NCBI RefSeq assembly: GCF_018390535.1
Contig: NZ_JAHBBW010000012.1
Coordinates: 1 to 64,000, forward strand
DNA from: Bacteroides propionicigenes
GTDB taxonomy: Bacteria; Bacteroidota; Bacteroidia; Bacteroidales; Bacteroidaceae
Length of the DNA stretch: 64,000 nt
Reading direction: 5' to 3'
Part shown: piece after piece, positions 17,140 to 24,794 of the stretch
How positions within the stretch are numbered: the stretch's first letter is position 1
Layout: the number at the start of each line of letters is the position of its first letter
Translations under genes and position numbers: made by a program
The notes under the pieces: model-generated
The model's input: only the letters and a program-made list of their open reading frames with translations
The model's database searches: none
Told to the model about the DNA's origin: nothing

Positions 17140-17913
17140 TCATTTAATCTTTTCCCTGATTTTCGTCAGATACTTCTTCATTCCTTCCGCATCCTTATTG
17201 GTGATAATTTCCAACAGTTGCTTTAGTTCCAAGCGGATATTCTCCACTTGTCCGGGTGTGCGGGGGTTGAACAGAATCTCCTGAAGCAAGTAATCGTCCT
17301 CGCTCAACAGACCTTTGGCAATCGCCATATGCTTCTTGAACGTAGTTCCCGGAGCCTCCTGATGCTTCATGACCGCTGCAAAAACGAACGTTGAAACGAA
17401 AGGAATGGACAAAGAATAGGCCACTGTTTCATCATGTTCGTCGAAGGTGTACTCAAAGATATTGAGCTTCATGGTCTGGTATAGGTCTTTAAAAAAGATT
17501 TTTCCCATGTGGTCGCCTTCGCTGATGATAATGGCATTTTCCGTATTCAGATTGCTCAGGCTGGCAAACGTCGGTCCGAACATGGGATGCGTTGACACGT
17601 AGCGGAAACCGCTTTCTTCATAGAATTTTTTCAGTCCTGTCTTTACCGAAGCGATGTCGCTGATGATACAGTCTTTGGGCAGTACAGGCAACACTTGCCG
17701 GAAAGCATCCAGTGTATATTTCACCGTAGCGGCATTGATAACCAGCTCCGGCTCAAACTCCTTGATTTCTTCCAGCGTAGTGAAACGGTAGGTGTTGTAG
17801 ACAAAACGCAGTTGATGCGGGTTGACGTCGAACACGGCCGTCTCGTGTTGAAAACTTAAAATATCCGTAAAGAAAGAGCCCATCTTCCCGGCTCCGAGTA
17901 TTAATATTCGCAT
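17140..17913 (-). CDS. tyrA: prephenate dehydrogenase
   Basis: TyrA-type prephenate dehydrogenase (257 residues) oxidatively decarboxylates prephenate to 4-hydroxyphenylpyruvate, the tyrosine branch. An N-terminal NAD(P)-binding Rossmann fold begins MRILILGAGKMGSFFTDIL, and the catalytic and substrate region includes STHPMFGPTF near residue 103 and a C-terminal helical dimerisation domain. No ACT domain is fused. It is the last gene of the operon pheA, aminotransferase, DAHP synthase/chorismate mutase, tyrA, and is separated from the previous gene by a 188-base gap with a large inverted repeat. Confidence 0.93.
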   Translation of the reverse strand: MRILILGAGKMGSFFTDILSFQHETAVFDVNPHQLRFVYNTYRFTTLEEIKEFEPELVINAATVKYTLDAFRQVLPVLPKDCIISDIASVKTGLKKFYEESGFRYVSTHPMFGPTFASLSNLNTENAIIISEGDHMGKIFFKDLYQTMKLNIFEYTFDEHDETVAYSLSIPFVSTFVFAAVMKHQEAPGTTFKKHMAIAKGLLSEDDYLLQEILFNPRTPGQVENIRLELKQLLEIITNKDAEGMKKYLTKIREKIK

Positions 17914-17975
17914 ATGCTTGATGTTATAGTGATAATGTTAAATAAGCGTTGAAATTTAATTTATCTCAAGTGCAT

Positions 17976-18058
17976 CTGTCATTCAGAGCGAAGCGAAGAA
18001 TCTCTTTTCTGTGTTATACATCAAGAGAGTAGATTCTTCGCTACGCTCTGAATGACAG
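17976..18058. repeat. large REP-like inverted repeat
   Basis: Two 28-base arms (17976-18003 and 18031-18058) are reverse complements with a single mismatch and are separated by 27 bases. The left arm starts CTGTCATTCAGAGCG and the right arm ends CGCTCTGAATGACAG. It sits between tyrA and the upstream operon gene. It is probably a dispersed palindromic element; as RNA it would fold into a long hairpin that may reduce tyrA expression. Confidence 0.85.
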
Positions 18059-18102
18059 ATAGTATAAACTAATTATGCACATTTACTTATATGGTCACTT
18101 TA

Positions 18103-19170
18103 TCACTTATTTATAATTTCCATTTGCTGGCGTACACTTTCCTCGTGTATCGCTTCAAACACTTTCTTGATAAATTCCGAATCCATTCCGCAGAGTGCGC
18201 CTTGCGAACCGCGTTTCTCAAGAATTTCATTGTAGCGTCCCGTTTGCAGAATCGTCATGTCATGCTCCTTTTTGTATGTACCGATTTCGCGCGCCACACG
18301 CATTCTTTTGGCTAATTCCTGAATGAGGTTGTTGTCGCACTCGTCAATCTGCTTGCGCAATTCGCTGAGGTTTTCGGTGCTTTGCGTATCCTTGCGTATG
18401 ACGAGAAGGTTAAGGATGTAGTCCAGTACATCCGGCGTAACCTGTTGGGCGGCGTCGCTCCATGCGCAATCCGGGTTGCAGTGGCTTTCGATAATCAAAC
18501 CGTTGAAGCCTAAGTCCATAGCCTGCTGGCAAAGCGGAGCGACCAGTTCACGTTTTCCGCCGATATGGCTCGGGTCGCAGAGGATGGGCAGGTTGGGAAT
18601 GCGGCGGCGCAGCTCGATAGGGATGTGCCATTGTGGCAGGTTGCGGTAGAGCTTCTTGTCGTAGCTGCTGAAACCGCGGTGAATGGCTCCAAGACGTTTC
18701 AGGCCTGCATTGTTGATACGCTCTAAAGCGCCAATCCATAGTTCCAAATCAGGGTTCACGGGGTTCTTTACCAATACCGGAATGTCCACACCCTTCAGGG
18801 CATCGGCTATTTCCTGTACGGCAAAAGGGTTGGCAGTGGTGCGGGCGCCAATCCAGAGTATATCTATTCCGGCTTTCAGACATTCGTACACGTGCTTGGC
18901 GGTGGCTACTTCGGTAGAGACATACATACCCGTTTCCTTTTTCACCTCTTTGAGCCAAGACAGCCCTTCTACGCCGATACCCTCGAAACCGCCCGGTTTG
19001 GTACGGGGTTTCCAGATGCCTGCGCGGAATATCTTCATACCTTTTGCAGACAATTGCTTGGCTGTGTCCATAACTTGTTCTTCTGTCTCTGCACTACACG
19101 GACCGGCAATGACCAAAGGACGTTTCTCTTCGATACCCGGCAATAAAATAGATTCTAATTCAAGTTCCAT
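18103..19170 (-). CDS. bifunctional DAHP synthase / chorismate mutase
   Basis: Fusion of 355 residues. Residues about 1-260 are a type I-beta DAHP synthase (AroF/KdsA barrel: VIAGPCSAETEEQVMDTAKQ, FRAGIWKPRTKPGGFEG, DPSHIGGKRELV) that starts the shikimate pathway from erythrose 4-phosphate and phosphoenolpyruvate. Residues about 268-350 are an AroQ-type chorismate mutase (LRKQIDECDNNLIQELAKRM) making prephenate. In similar fusions the mutase domain also acts as an allosteric sensor of prephenate. In the operon it supplies the substrate for both PheA and TyrA. Confidence 0.95.
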   Translation of the reverse strand: MELELESILLPGIEEKRPLVIAGPCSAETEEQVMDTAKQLSAKGMKIFRAGIWKPRTKPGGFEGIGVEGLSWLKEVKKETGMYVSTEVATAKHVYECLKAGIDILWIGARTTANPFAVQEIADALKGVDIPVLVKNPVNPDLELWIGALERINNAGLKRLGAIHRGFSSYDKKLYRNLPQWHIPIELRRRIPNLPILCDPSHIGGKRELVAPLCQQAMDLGFNGLIIESHCNPDCAWSDAAQQVTPDVLDYILNLLVIRKDTQSTENLSELRKQIDECDNNLIQELAKRMRVAREIGTYKKEHDMTILQTGRYNEILEKRGSQGALCGMDSEFIKKVFEAIHEESVRQQMEIINK

Positions 19171-19263
19171 ATTCTTAATCTGTTTAATTATATTCTTTCT
19201 GTATAAATATTTCTCAGTCTCTCTTGTTCTTGTGAAGAACCCTTCCTGAGCCCGGTTGCTGAA

Positions 19264-19338
19264 TTTACTAAAACAGGACGGACGTTTTAGTAAATCTTTG
19301 CCGGAGTTTTAGTAAATCTCCGTATCCGTTTTAGTAAA
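19264..19338. repeat. 22-base periodic GTTTTAGTAAA repeats
   Basis: GTTTTAGTAAA occurs at 19284-19294, 19306-19316 and 19328-19338, exactly 22 bases apart. An inverted copy TTTACTAAAAC lies at 19264-19274. The third copy is part of a palindrome (TCCGTTTTA, G, TAAAACGGA). The cluster fills the gap between the aminotransferase and DAHP synthase genes. It could be a small dispersed repeat family or a set of operators on one face of the helix. Confidence 0.8.
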
Positions 19339-19381
19339 ACGGATGCCGCCTTTCTCGGGACAGAAGCCTTCTGTAAAGATA

Positions 19382-20557
19382 TTACTTCATTTCCTTGATG
19401 CGTTTCAACGCTTCCGCCAGTTTGTTGTCCTTGCAGCAAAGCGAGATGCGGATGTATCTTTTTCCGTTGCTGCCGAAGATAAATCCCGGAGTGATGAATA
19501 CGCGCGCTTCGTGCAACACCCGTTCGGTCAGCTCCTCTACATCGGCGCAGCTGTCGGGTATCTTTCCCCAAAGGAACATACCCACCTGATTCTCATCGTA
19601 AGCGCATCCCAACTCATGCATGATTTCTCCTGCCAGCCGGCGGCGTCCGCGATAGTTCTTATTGTTGCCTTCGTACCATTCTTCACCGGCTTCGAGGGCG
19701 GTGGCGGCGGCCAGCTGCATGGCGCGGAACATACCGCTGTCTATGTTGCTCTTCACTTTCAGTATCCATTGTACGAAGTCTGCATTGGATGCGAGCATGC
19801 CGATGCGCCAACCCGGCATATTGTGGCTTTTACTCATGGAGTTGAACTCGATGCAGCATTCCTTTGCTCCCGGAATGCTGAGGATGCTGATAGGGCGTTC
19901 GTTCAGGATAAAGCTGTACGGGTTGTCGTTGACGATGACAATGTCCTTTCGCCGTGCAAAGTCCACCAGCTTTTGGTAAAGTTCCGGTGTGGCATTCGCT
20001 CCTGTCGGCATATTGGGATAATTGGTCCACATCAGTTTTACGCGGCTCATATCCATTTTCTCCAGTTCGTCGAAGTCGGGCATCCAGCCGTTTTCCTCTT
20101 TCAGGTTGTAGTTCACTACCTCTGCGCCCAGTATCTTGCTCAATGATGTATAGGTGGGATAGCCGGGATTGGGAACCAATACCTGTTCGCCGGGATTGAC
20201 GAAAGCCAGCGTGACGTGCAGAATACCTTCTTTGGAACCGATGAGCGGCTGTATTTCCGTGTTCGGGTTCAACTCCACGCCGTACCATTTCTTATACCAG
20301 CCGGCAAAGCTGCGGCGCAGCTCGGGGATGCCCACGTAGGGTTGGTAGCCATGTCCGTCGGGGTTGCGCGCCGCATCGCAAAGTGTCTGTATGGTACTTT
20401 CCGAAGGGGGCATATCGGGGCTTCCGATGCCCAGACTGATTACATCCTTGCCTTCGGCGTTCATCTGCGCCACCTCTTTCAGTTTTTTAGAGAAGTAGTA
20501 TTCGCTTACGCTTGCCAGCCGGTCGGCGGGCTTTATTTTAGATATTTGATTTTCCAT
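19382..20557 (-). CDS. PLP-dependent aminotransferase, class I/II
   Basis: Fold-type I aminotransferase (391 residues). The PLP lysine lies in FNSMSKSHNMPGWRIGMLA near residue 240. VNDNPYSFILNERP and the GIGSPDMPPSESTIQTL start are also typical. Relatives act as aspartate, aromatic or LL-diaminopimelate aminotransferases. The operon position between pheA and the DAHP synthase/chorismate mutase suggests it transaminates phenylpyruvate and 4-hydroxyphenylpyruvate to Phe and Tyr, but that is inference. Its start overlaps the end of pheA by 20 bases. Confidence 0.9.
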   Translation of the reverse strand: MENQISKIKPADRLASVSEYYFSKKLKEVAQMNAEGKDVISLGIGSPDMPPSESTIQTLCDAARNPDGHGYQPYVGIPELRRSFAGWYKKWYGVELNPNTEIQPLIGSKEGILHVTLAFVNPGEQVLVPNPGYPTYTSLSKILGAEVVNYNLKEENGWMPDFDELEKMDMSRVKLMWTNYPNMPTGANATPELYQKLVDFARRKDIVIVNDNPYSFILNERPISILSIPGAKECCIEFNSMSKSHNMPGWRIGMLASNADFVQWILKVKSNIDSGMFRAMQLAAATALEAGEEWYEGNNKNYRGRRRLAGEIMHELGCAYDENQVGMFLWGKIPDSCADVEELTERVLHEARVFITPGFIFGSNGKRYIRISLCCKDNKLAEALKRIKEMK

Positions 20558-21386
20558 CTTCGTATTCTCCTAATATTTTAAGTTCTTTGGTCAGTGGGGT
20601 GATGGCCACGATAGATTGTTTATACTTCAGTACATTGTCGAAAACTACGTCTACATAGAATTGATATTCCCATTCGCGCCCGATGATAGGCAGTGATTGT
20701 ATCTTTGTCAGGTTGATGCGGTAGAAAGACAGGATGGACAATACCTGTGAGAGGCTTCCTTCGGTATGCGGCAGTGTGAATACCATGCTTGCCTTGTTTA
20801 CCTCCTTGCTGCGGTGGCGGTTCAGCTCGTCCACCTGCCACGGGTCTGCCACAACCAGAAAGCGGGTGAAGTTGTGCTTGTTTGTTTCGATGCCTTCCTG
20901 CAGAATCTTCATGCCATAGCGTTCGGCGGCGGCTTTGGAACAGATGGCGGCGTGCCCTTTCAGGTTCTCTTTCTTGATAGTCTCCGCGCTGAGGGCGGTG
21001 TCTTCACCTTCCACTACCTTGATGCGGGGGTGCTGCCCGAGGAACTCGCGGCACTGCATCAGAGCGATGGGATGGGAATTTACTTCGGTGATGTCGTCCC
21101 AATCCTCTTCGGGCAGGCAGACGAAACTGTGCGAGATGCGCAACTTATATTCGCCTACAATCTGCGCGCCGCTTTGGCGCAGAAGCTCATTGTTGTGCAG
21201 CAAGCTGCCTGCAATCGTATTTTCTATTGCCAGCATACCTATGGTCTGGCTGTCTTTCTTGACAGCTGCAAATACATCTTCAAAGCTGGCACAGCAGATA
21301 AGCTGTATTTCTTCTCCCTCGAAGTACTTGTGTGCGGCAATGTCGTGATACGAACCTAATGTTCCTTGAATGGCTACTTTTTTCAT
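20538..21386 (-). CDS. pheA: prephenate dehydratase with ACT domain
   Basis: PheA (282 residues) converts prephenate to phenylpyruvate. The catalytic domain (about 1-180) includes AIQGTLGSYHDIAAHKYF, IGMLAIENTIAGSLLHNNEL and the catalytic TRFLVVAD block. The ACT domain (about 198-275, ASMVFTLPHTEGSLSQVLSI, then LTKIQSLPIIGREWEYQFYV) should bind Phe for feedback inhibition. There is no fused chorismate mutase, which is encoded two genes downstream. It is the first gene of the aromatic operon and lies directly behind a Phe/Tyr attenuator, so both transcription and activity appear to respond to the end product. Confidence 0.96.
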   Translation of the reverse strand: MKKVAIQGTLGSYHDIAAHKYFEGEEIQLICCASFEDVFAAVKKDSQTIGMLAIENTIAGSLLHNNELLRQSGAQIVGEYKLRISHSFVCLPEEDWDDITEVNSHPIALMQCREFLGQHPRIKVVEGEDTALSAETIKKENLKGHAAICSKAAAERYGMKILQEGIETNKHNFTRFLVVADPWQVDELNRHRSKEVNKASMVFTLPHTEGSLSQVLSILSFYRINLTKIQSLPIIGREWEYQFYVDVVFDNVLKYKQSIVAITPLTKELKILGEYEDGKSNI

Positions 21387-21417
21387 TCCTGACTATTTTT
21401 TTTCTTAGTTTATGCTA

Positions 21418-21453
21418 CAAAAAAATCCCGCTTCCATACAATGGAGCGGGATT
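21418..21453 (-). terminator. attenuator terminator before pheA
   Basis: On the minus strand AATCCCGCTCCAT (21453-21441), a three-base loop and ATGGAAGCGGGATT (21437-21424) form a 13-bp stem with one bulged base, followed at once by a run of seven T. This intrinsic terminator lies 32 bases upstream of the pheA start and downstream of the leader peptide gene, the arrangement of a ribosome-mediated attenuator. Its 5' arm, TCCCGCTC, is also complementary to leader codons at 21523-21516. Confidence 0.9.
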
Positions 21454-21496
21454 CTATATATTACTTAGTTCTCTATTCAGTTCTTAAGCATCACTG

Positions 21497-21583
21497 TCAC
21501 TTGACACATACAAACTCCCGCTCTACTTTCCGGCTAAAGTAAAAGTAAAAAAAGAAGTAATATGCATAAGTAAATGATTTCAT
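21497..21583 (-). CDS. Phe/Tyr-rich attenuator leader peptide
   Basis: A 28-codon frame starting at ATG 21583 and ending TGA at 21497. Residues 4-16 read FTYAYYFFFYFYF, so 11 of 13 are Phe or Tyr; the whole peptide has seven Phe and five Tyr. It is followed by SRKVEREFVCVK. Such a run is the hallmark of a leader peptide whose translation senses charged tRNA-Phe and tRNA-Tyr. Codons 21-23 contain GAGCGGGA, which is exactly complementary to the 5' arm of the terminator downstream. The downstream operon encodes both the Phe and Tyr branches, matching the two amino acids sensed. AAGG directly precedes the ATG, closer than a usual Shine-Dalgarno, so initiation may be weak or rely on other features. 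Confidence 0.88.
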   Translation of the reverse strand: MKSFTYAYYFFFYFYFSRKVEREFVCVK

Positions 21584-21614
21584 CCTTGCTGTTTTTTTGT
21601 TTTGAATTACGCGA

Positions 21615-21644
21615 CAAAAGTAATACTTTTCTTTTATACGCAAA
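21615..21644 (-). promoter_or_regulatory. promoter of attenuator and aromatic operon
   Basis: On the minus strand TTTG (21644-21641), 18 bases, then TACTTTTG (21622-21615). Both the -33 and -7 elements of the Bacteroides consensus are present at the normal spacing. Initiation near 21608 would place the leader peptide start about 25 bases into the transcript. Confidence 0.75.
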
Positions 21645-21693
21645 TAAAAAACAATGTTTTTTTTGATATTTGCATCAATTTATAGATAATCTT

Positions 21694-22653
21694 TTACAAT
21701 CCCAATACATTTGTCGTATTGTTGCCCGGCTGATTGCCATATTGTCCGGTGAATCCTTGCAGGTCTTTCGGGTTCAGTTCCAGTCCGCGCTTCATGTCTT
21801 CCATAGAACCTTCTTTGTCGCCGTTCAGCAGTTTGGCACGCCCGCGTTCGTGGTAGGCTTGGGCAAAGTTGGGATTCAGCTCAATGGCCTCGTCGAACAA
21901 GGCGATAGCTTCGGCCAGCTTTTTCTGAACGATATACAGCTGTCCCAAGTAGAGGAATGCTTGCTCGTTGAACGGATTCAGCTCGGTTATATGGAGGTAG
22001 TCGGCTTCCGCTTCGGCTTCGGCGCCGGTTGCTTCTTTTATCTTTCCGCGGAGCAGTATGGCGCTTTCGTCGTCCGGGTCTTGGGCAAGTATGGCGTCTA
22101 TGTCTTCCATGGCTTCTTTGTATTGCTGCATCTTCGTCAGGGCTTCGGCACGCAACAGACGGGCTTCGGTGAAGTCGTCCTTCAGTACGATGGCCTTTGT
22201 GAGATGGGCGATGCACATGATGCCGTCGTCCTGCCCGTTGTCGGCTTTGCCCAGCAGATAATGCGCCATGGCATTGCCTTCTTCAATGGCGATGGCTTTT
22301 TGGGCGGCTTCCGCCATGGCGGCGTAGTCCTCTTGTATATAGCAGACGTTGGCAAGGGTGAGGAAGGTGGAGGTATGCTCCGGTTCCACTTGGGTCATTT
22401 TCTCCAACAGCTTGCGGGCTTCGCCCGGTTCGTTGGACTGGATATACACTTGTGCCAGATACCCCATTGTCTCGAAGTCTTCTTGCAGTGCAAGGGCTTC
22501 GGTGAAGCATTTTATGGCATAGTCGGCGCGTCCCATGCGCTGGGCCCGCATACCGTCATACTTGAATATCTCAAAGTTCTTCTGAATATTTTTTTGTTTT
22601 TCCTCTTCCGGATTGGTCGGTTTGCCGGAGAAAAAAGATTTAAAGAATCCCAT
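21694..22653 (-). CDS. TPR repeat protein
   Basis: Cytoplasmic tetratricopeptide-repeat protein (319 residues) made of about eight TPR helix pairs from residue 28 to 300, for example AQRMGRADYAIKCFTEALAL and FLYLGQLYIVQKKLAEAIAL. There is no signal peptide or membrane helix; the N-terminus MGFFKSFFSGKPTNPEEEKQ is basic and amphipathic. TPR arrays are protein-binding scaffolds, and the partner cannot be told. It has its own promoter and lies between recQ and the aromatic operon without obvious functional link. Confidence 0.9.
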   Translation of the reverse strand: MGFFKSFFSGKPTNPEEEKQKNIQKNFEIFKYDGMRAQRMGRADYAIKCFTEALALQEDFETMGYLAQVYIQSNEPGEARKLLEKMTQVEPEHTSTFLTLANVCYIQEDYAAMAEAAQKAIAIEEGNAMAHYLLGKADNGQDDGIMCIAHLTKAIVLKDDFTEARLLRAEALTKMQQYKEAMEDIDAILAQDPDDESAILLRGKIKEATGAEAEAEADYLHITELNPFNEQAFLYLGQLYIVQKKLAEAIALFDEAIELNPNFAQAYHERGRAKLLNGDKEGSMEDMKRGLELNPKDLQGFTGQYGNQPGNNTTNVLGL

Positions 22654-22718
22654 GGCTGTGATATTGTTTTAGTTATGTTTTTAATAGGTTGACAGGATTA
22701 ATGTGTGAATGCACTGCA

Positions 22719-22726
22719 CAAAAGTA
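22719..22726 (-). promoter_or_regulatory. TAnnTTTG -7 element for TPR gene
   Basis: TACTTTTG on the minus strand (CAAAAGTA on plus) lies in the 78-base gap between recQ and the TPR gene, about 65 bases upstream of its ATG. Confidence 0.55.
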
Positions 22727-22731
22727 ATGAT

Positions 22732-24657
22732 TTATTTTTTGATTTGCAGTATTCCGTTGGCGGCAATAATTTTTCCTTCGTCTAATAATTGGTGCAATGT
22801 CTCGGTCAAAAGCTCTTTGTCCGTCTGAATTTGTTCGAGCAGACCGGCGGGAGTTTGCGGGGCGGAAGACAACATTTCTTGTATCTTCCCGGCAAGTTCC
22901 TTTTGGTCCGGCCTGCCGGTTGCCGGCTTGTTGCGCAGACTGATGCAGGTGTCGCACTGCCCGCAGTTATGTTCGTTCTTCTCTCCGAAGTAATCCAGCA
23001 GCATACGGCTGCGGCATACGGTGTCATTGGTTACGTACTCCAGTATGGAATTGATGCGTGCTTCATAACGGGCTTTCCGTTCTTCGTAGATTTCCGGGGA
23101 GAGATTGATGCGTTGCGCCTCCACGCGTTCGCGCGTGTATATTATATAAGGTGTCTTTTTGTGGGGAATGTAGCTTACGATACGCAGTTTGGCAAGGTGA
23201 ACCAGCTGTTCGTAGATTTGCCGGCGGGTAAGTCCTGTGCGCACGGCAAGCGAATCTTCGTTGATATAGGTGTAGTCTGTAAATACCCCTGTATAGGAAC
23301 GGAGCACGGCTTGAATGAGTTTGTCCATATCTTCGCCCATTTCACGTAGCCTGTAAAGTTCGTCTCTGCGTATGGTGAAGAGAATACGTGAGGTGTTGTC
23401 TTGTTCGCCGGTATATTCCAGATAGCCAGCCTGAGTCAGGATTTTCAGTGCGCTGTCCACCGGAACGGGGAAGTACTTGAACTTGCGGCAGAAATCTTCG
23501 ATGTTGAACTCACGCATGCATTCCAGTCCGTCTCCCATTGCCATCTGGTAGTAGTATTGAAGATGCTCGTACACATCTTTGATGTACTCCTTTTCAGGAA
23601 AAGTGTCGGGTATACGCTTGTGCAGCGTGGTCTTGTCCGACTTGGCATATAGGATGACGGCATAGGCCTTTTGCCCGTCGCGTCCGGCTCTTCCGGCTTC
23701 TTGGAAATAGGCTTCTATGGAGTCGGGCAAATCCATGTGGATAACGATGCGTACATCCGGCTTGTCTATTCCCATTCCGAAGGCATTGGTGGCTACCATG
23801 ACGCGGCTTTCACCGGATTGCCAGCGGTGCTGGCGGATGTCTTTGGTGGCATCGTCCAGTCCGGCATGGTAGAAGTCGGCTGTGATGTCCTCATTATTCA
23901 GCAGTTCGGTGATTTCTTTGGTACGGCGGCGGTTGCGTACGTATACAATGGCGCTGCCGGGCATACTGCGCAATATATGCAGCAGTTCGGCTGTTTTGTT
24001 CTCTGTCTTGCGGACGATATAGGCAAGGTTGTTCCGCTCGAAACTCATGCGGAATACATTTTCCCGGCGGAAATGCAAGCGGGTTTGGATGTCCTTCACA
24101 ACTTCCGGAGTGGCGGTAGCTGTCAGGGCCAAAACCGGTATGTCCGGCAGCAGTTCACGTATTTCCGCAATTTTCAGGTAGGCGGGGCGGAAGTCATATC
24201 CCCATTGCGAAATGCAATGGCTTTCGTCTACCGTAATCATGCTGACCTTCATTTTCCGCAGTTTGGTGCGGAAGATTTCCGTATCCAGCCGTTCGGGAGA
24301 GATGTAGAGGAACTTATAGTTGCCGAAGATGCAGTTTTCGAGAGTTGTGATGATGTCCTGCCGGCTCATGCCGGAGTAGATGGCAAGCGCTTTGATGCCT
24401 CGCTTCCTTAGATTTTGCACTTGGTCTTTCATCAGGGCTATCAGGGGGGTAATGACCAGACATAATCCGTCTTTGGCAAGTGCCGGAACTTGAAAAGTTA
24501 TGGACTTGCCGCCGCCCGTAGGCATCAGTCCCAATGTGTCTTTATTCTCACTGATACTGTTGATAATGTCTTCCTGGATTCCCCGGAAGCGGTCGTATCC
24601 CCAATACTGTTTTAAGAGTTGAGAGTTGAGAGTTGAAGGTTGAAGGAGATATGTCAT
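22732..24657 (-). CDS. recQ: ATP-dependent DNA helicase RecQ
   Basis: RecQ-family helicase (641 residues) for DNA repair and recombination. Motif I is GLMPTGGGKSITFQVPA near residue 45. Motif II is DESHCISQWGYDFRP with the RecQ aromatic-rich loop. QEAGRAGRDGQ is motif VI, and a zinc-binding RQC region includes CRSRMLLDYFGE and HNCGQCDTC. A typical HRDC domain is not obvious; the C-terminus is a short helical tail. The N-terminus is odd: residues 8-15 (STLNSQLL) are encoded by a short tandem repeat (CTCAACT units), so the leader-like start MTYLLQP may be recently acquired. Confidence 0.95.
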   Translation of the reverse strand: MTYLLQPSTLNSQLLKQYWGYDRFRGIQEDIINSISENKDTLGLMPTGGGKSITFQVPALAKDGLCLVITPLIALMKDQVQNLRKRGIKALAIYSGMSRQDIITTLENCIFGNYKFLYISPERLDTEIFRTKLRKMKVSMITVDESHCISQWGYDFRPAYLKIAEIRELLPDIPVLALTATATPEVVKDIQTRLHFRRENVFRMSFERNNLAYIVRKTENKTAELLHILRSMPGSAIVYVRNRRRTKEITELLNNEDITADFYHAGLDDATKDIRQHRWQSGESRVMVATNAFGMGIDKPDVRIVIHMDLPDSIEAYFQEAGRAGRDGQKAYAVILYAKSDKTTLHKRIPDTFPEKEYIKDVYEHLQYYYQMAMGDGLECMREFNIEDFCRKFKYFPVPVDSALKILTQAGYLEYTGEQDNTSRILFTIRRDELYRLREMGEDMDKLIQAVLRSYTGVFTDYTYINEDSLAVRTGLTRRQIYEQLVHLAKLRIVSYIPHKKTPYIIYTRERVEAQRINLSPEIYEERKARYEARINSILEYVTNDTVCRSRMLLDYFGEKNEHNCGQCDTCISLRNKPATGRPDQKELAGKIQEMLSSAPQTPAGLLEQIQTDKELLTETLHQLLDEGKIIAANGILQIKK

Positions 24658-24680
24658 AAAAACGCTTGTTCTTTGTTTCT

Positions 24681-24758
24681 TTTTAGGCGCGGATTACACG
24701 GATTTCACGGAAAAAGGATAAAATAAATCTGTGAAATCCGTGTAGTCCGTGCCTAAAA
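24681..24758. repeat. REP-like inverted repeat between recQ and recJ
   Basis: The left arm (24681-24710, contains GGATTACACGGATTTCAC) and right arm (24729-24758, contains GTGAAATCCGTGTAGTCC) pair over about 30 bases with a few mismatches and an 18-base spacer. It resembles a dispersed palindromic element. It lies in the gap of the recJ-recQ operon and could act as a hairpin that separates their expression. Confidence 0.8.
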
Positions 24759-24794
24759 AAGGCATCCTGTATATTTTGACACAACCTTTTTCGG

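Noticed and set aside
19264..19338. CRISPR array
   Set aside because: Repeats are only 11 bases with 11-base spacers and no cas genes are nearby.
21670..22692. 340-codon plus-strand frame opposite the TPR gene
   Set aside because: Shadow of the TPR repeats; Phe/Val/Gly-rich translation without family features.
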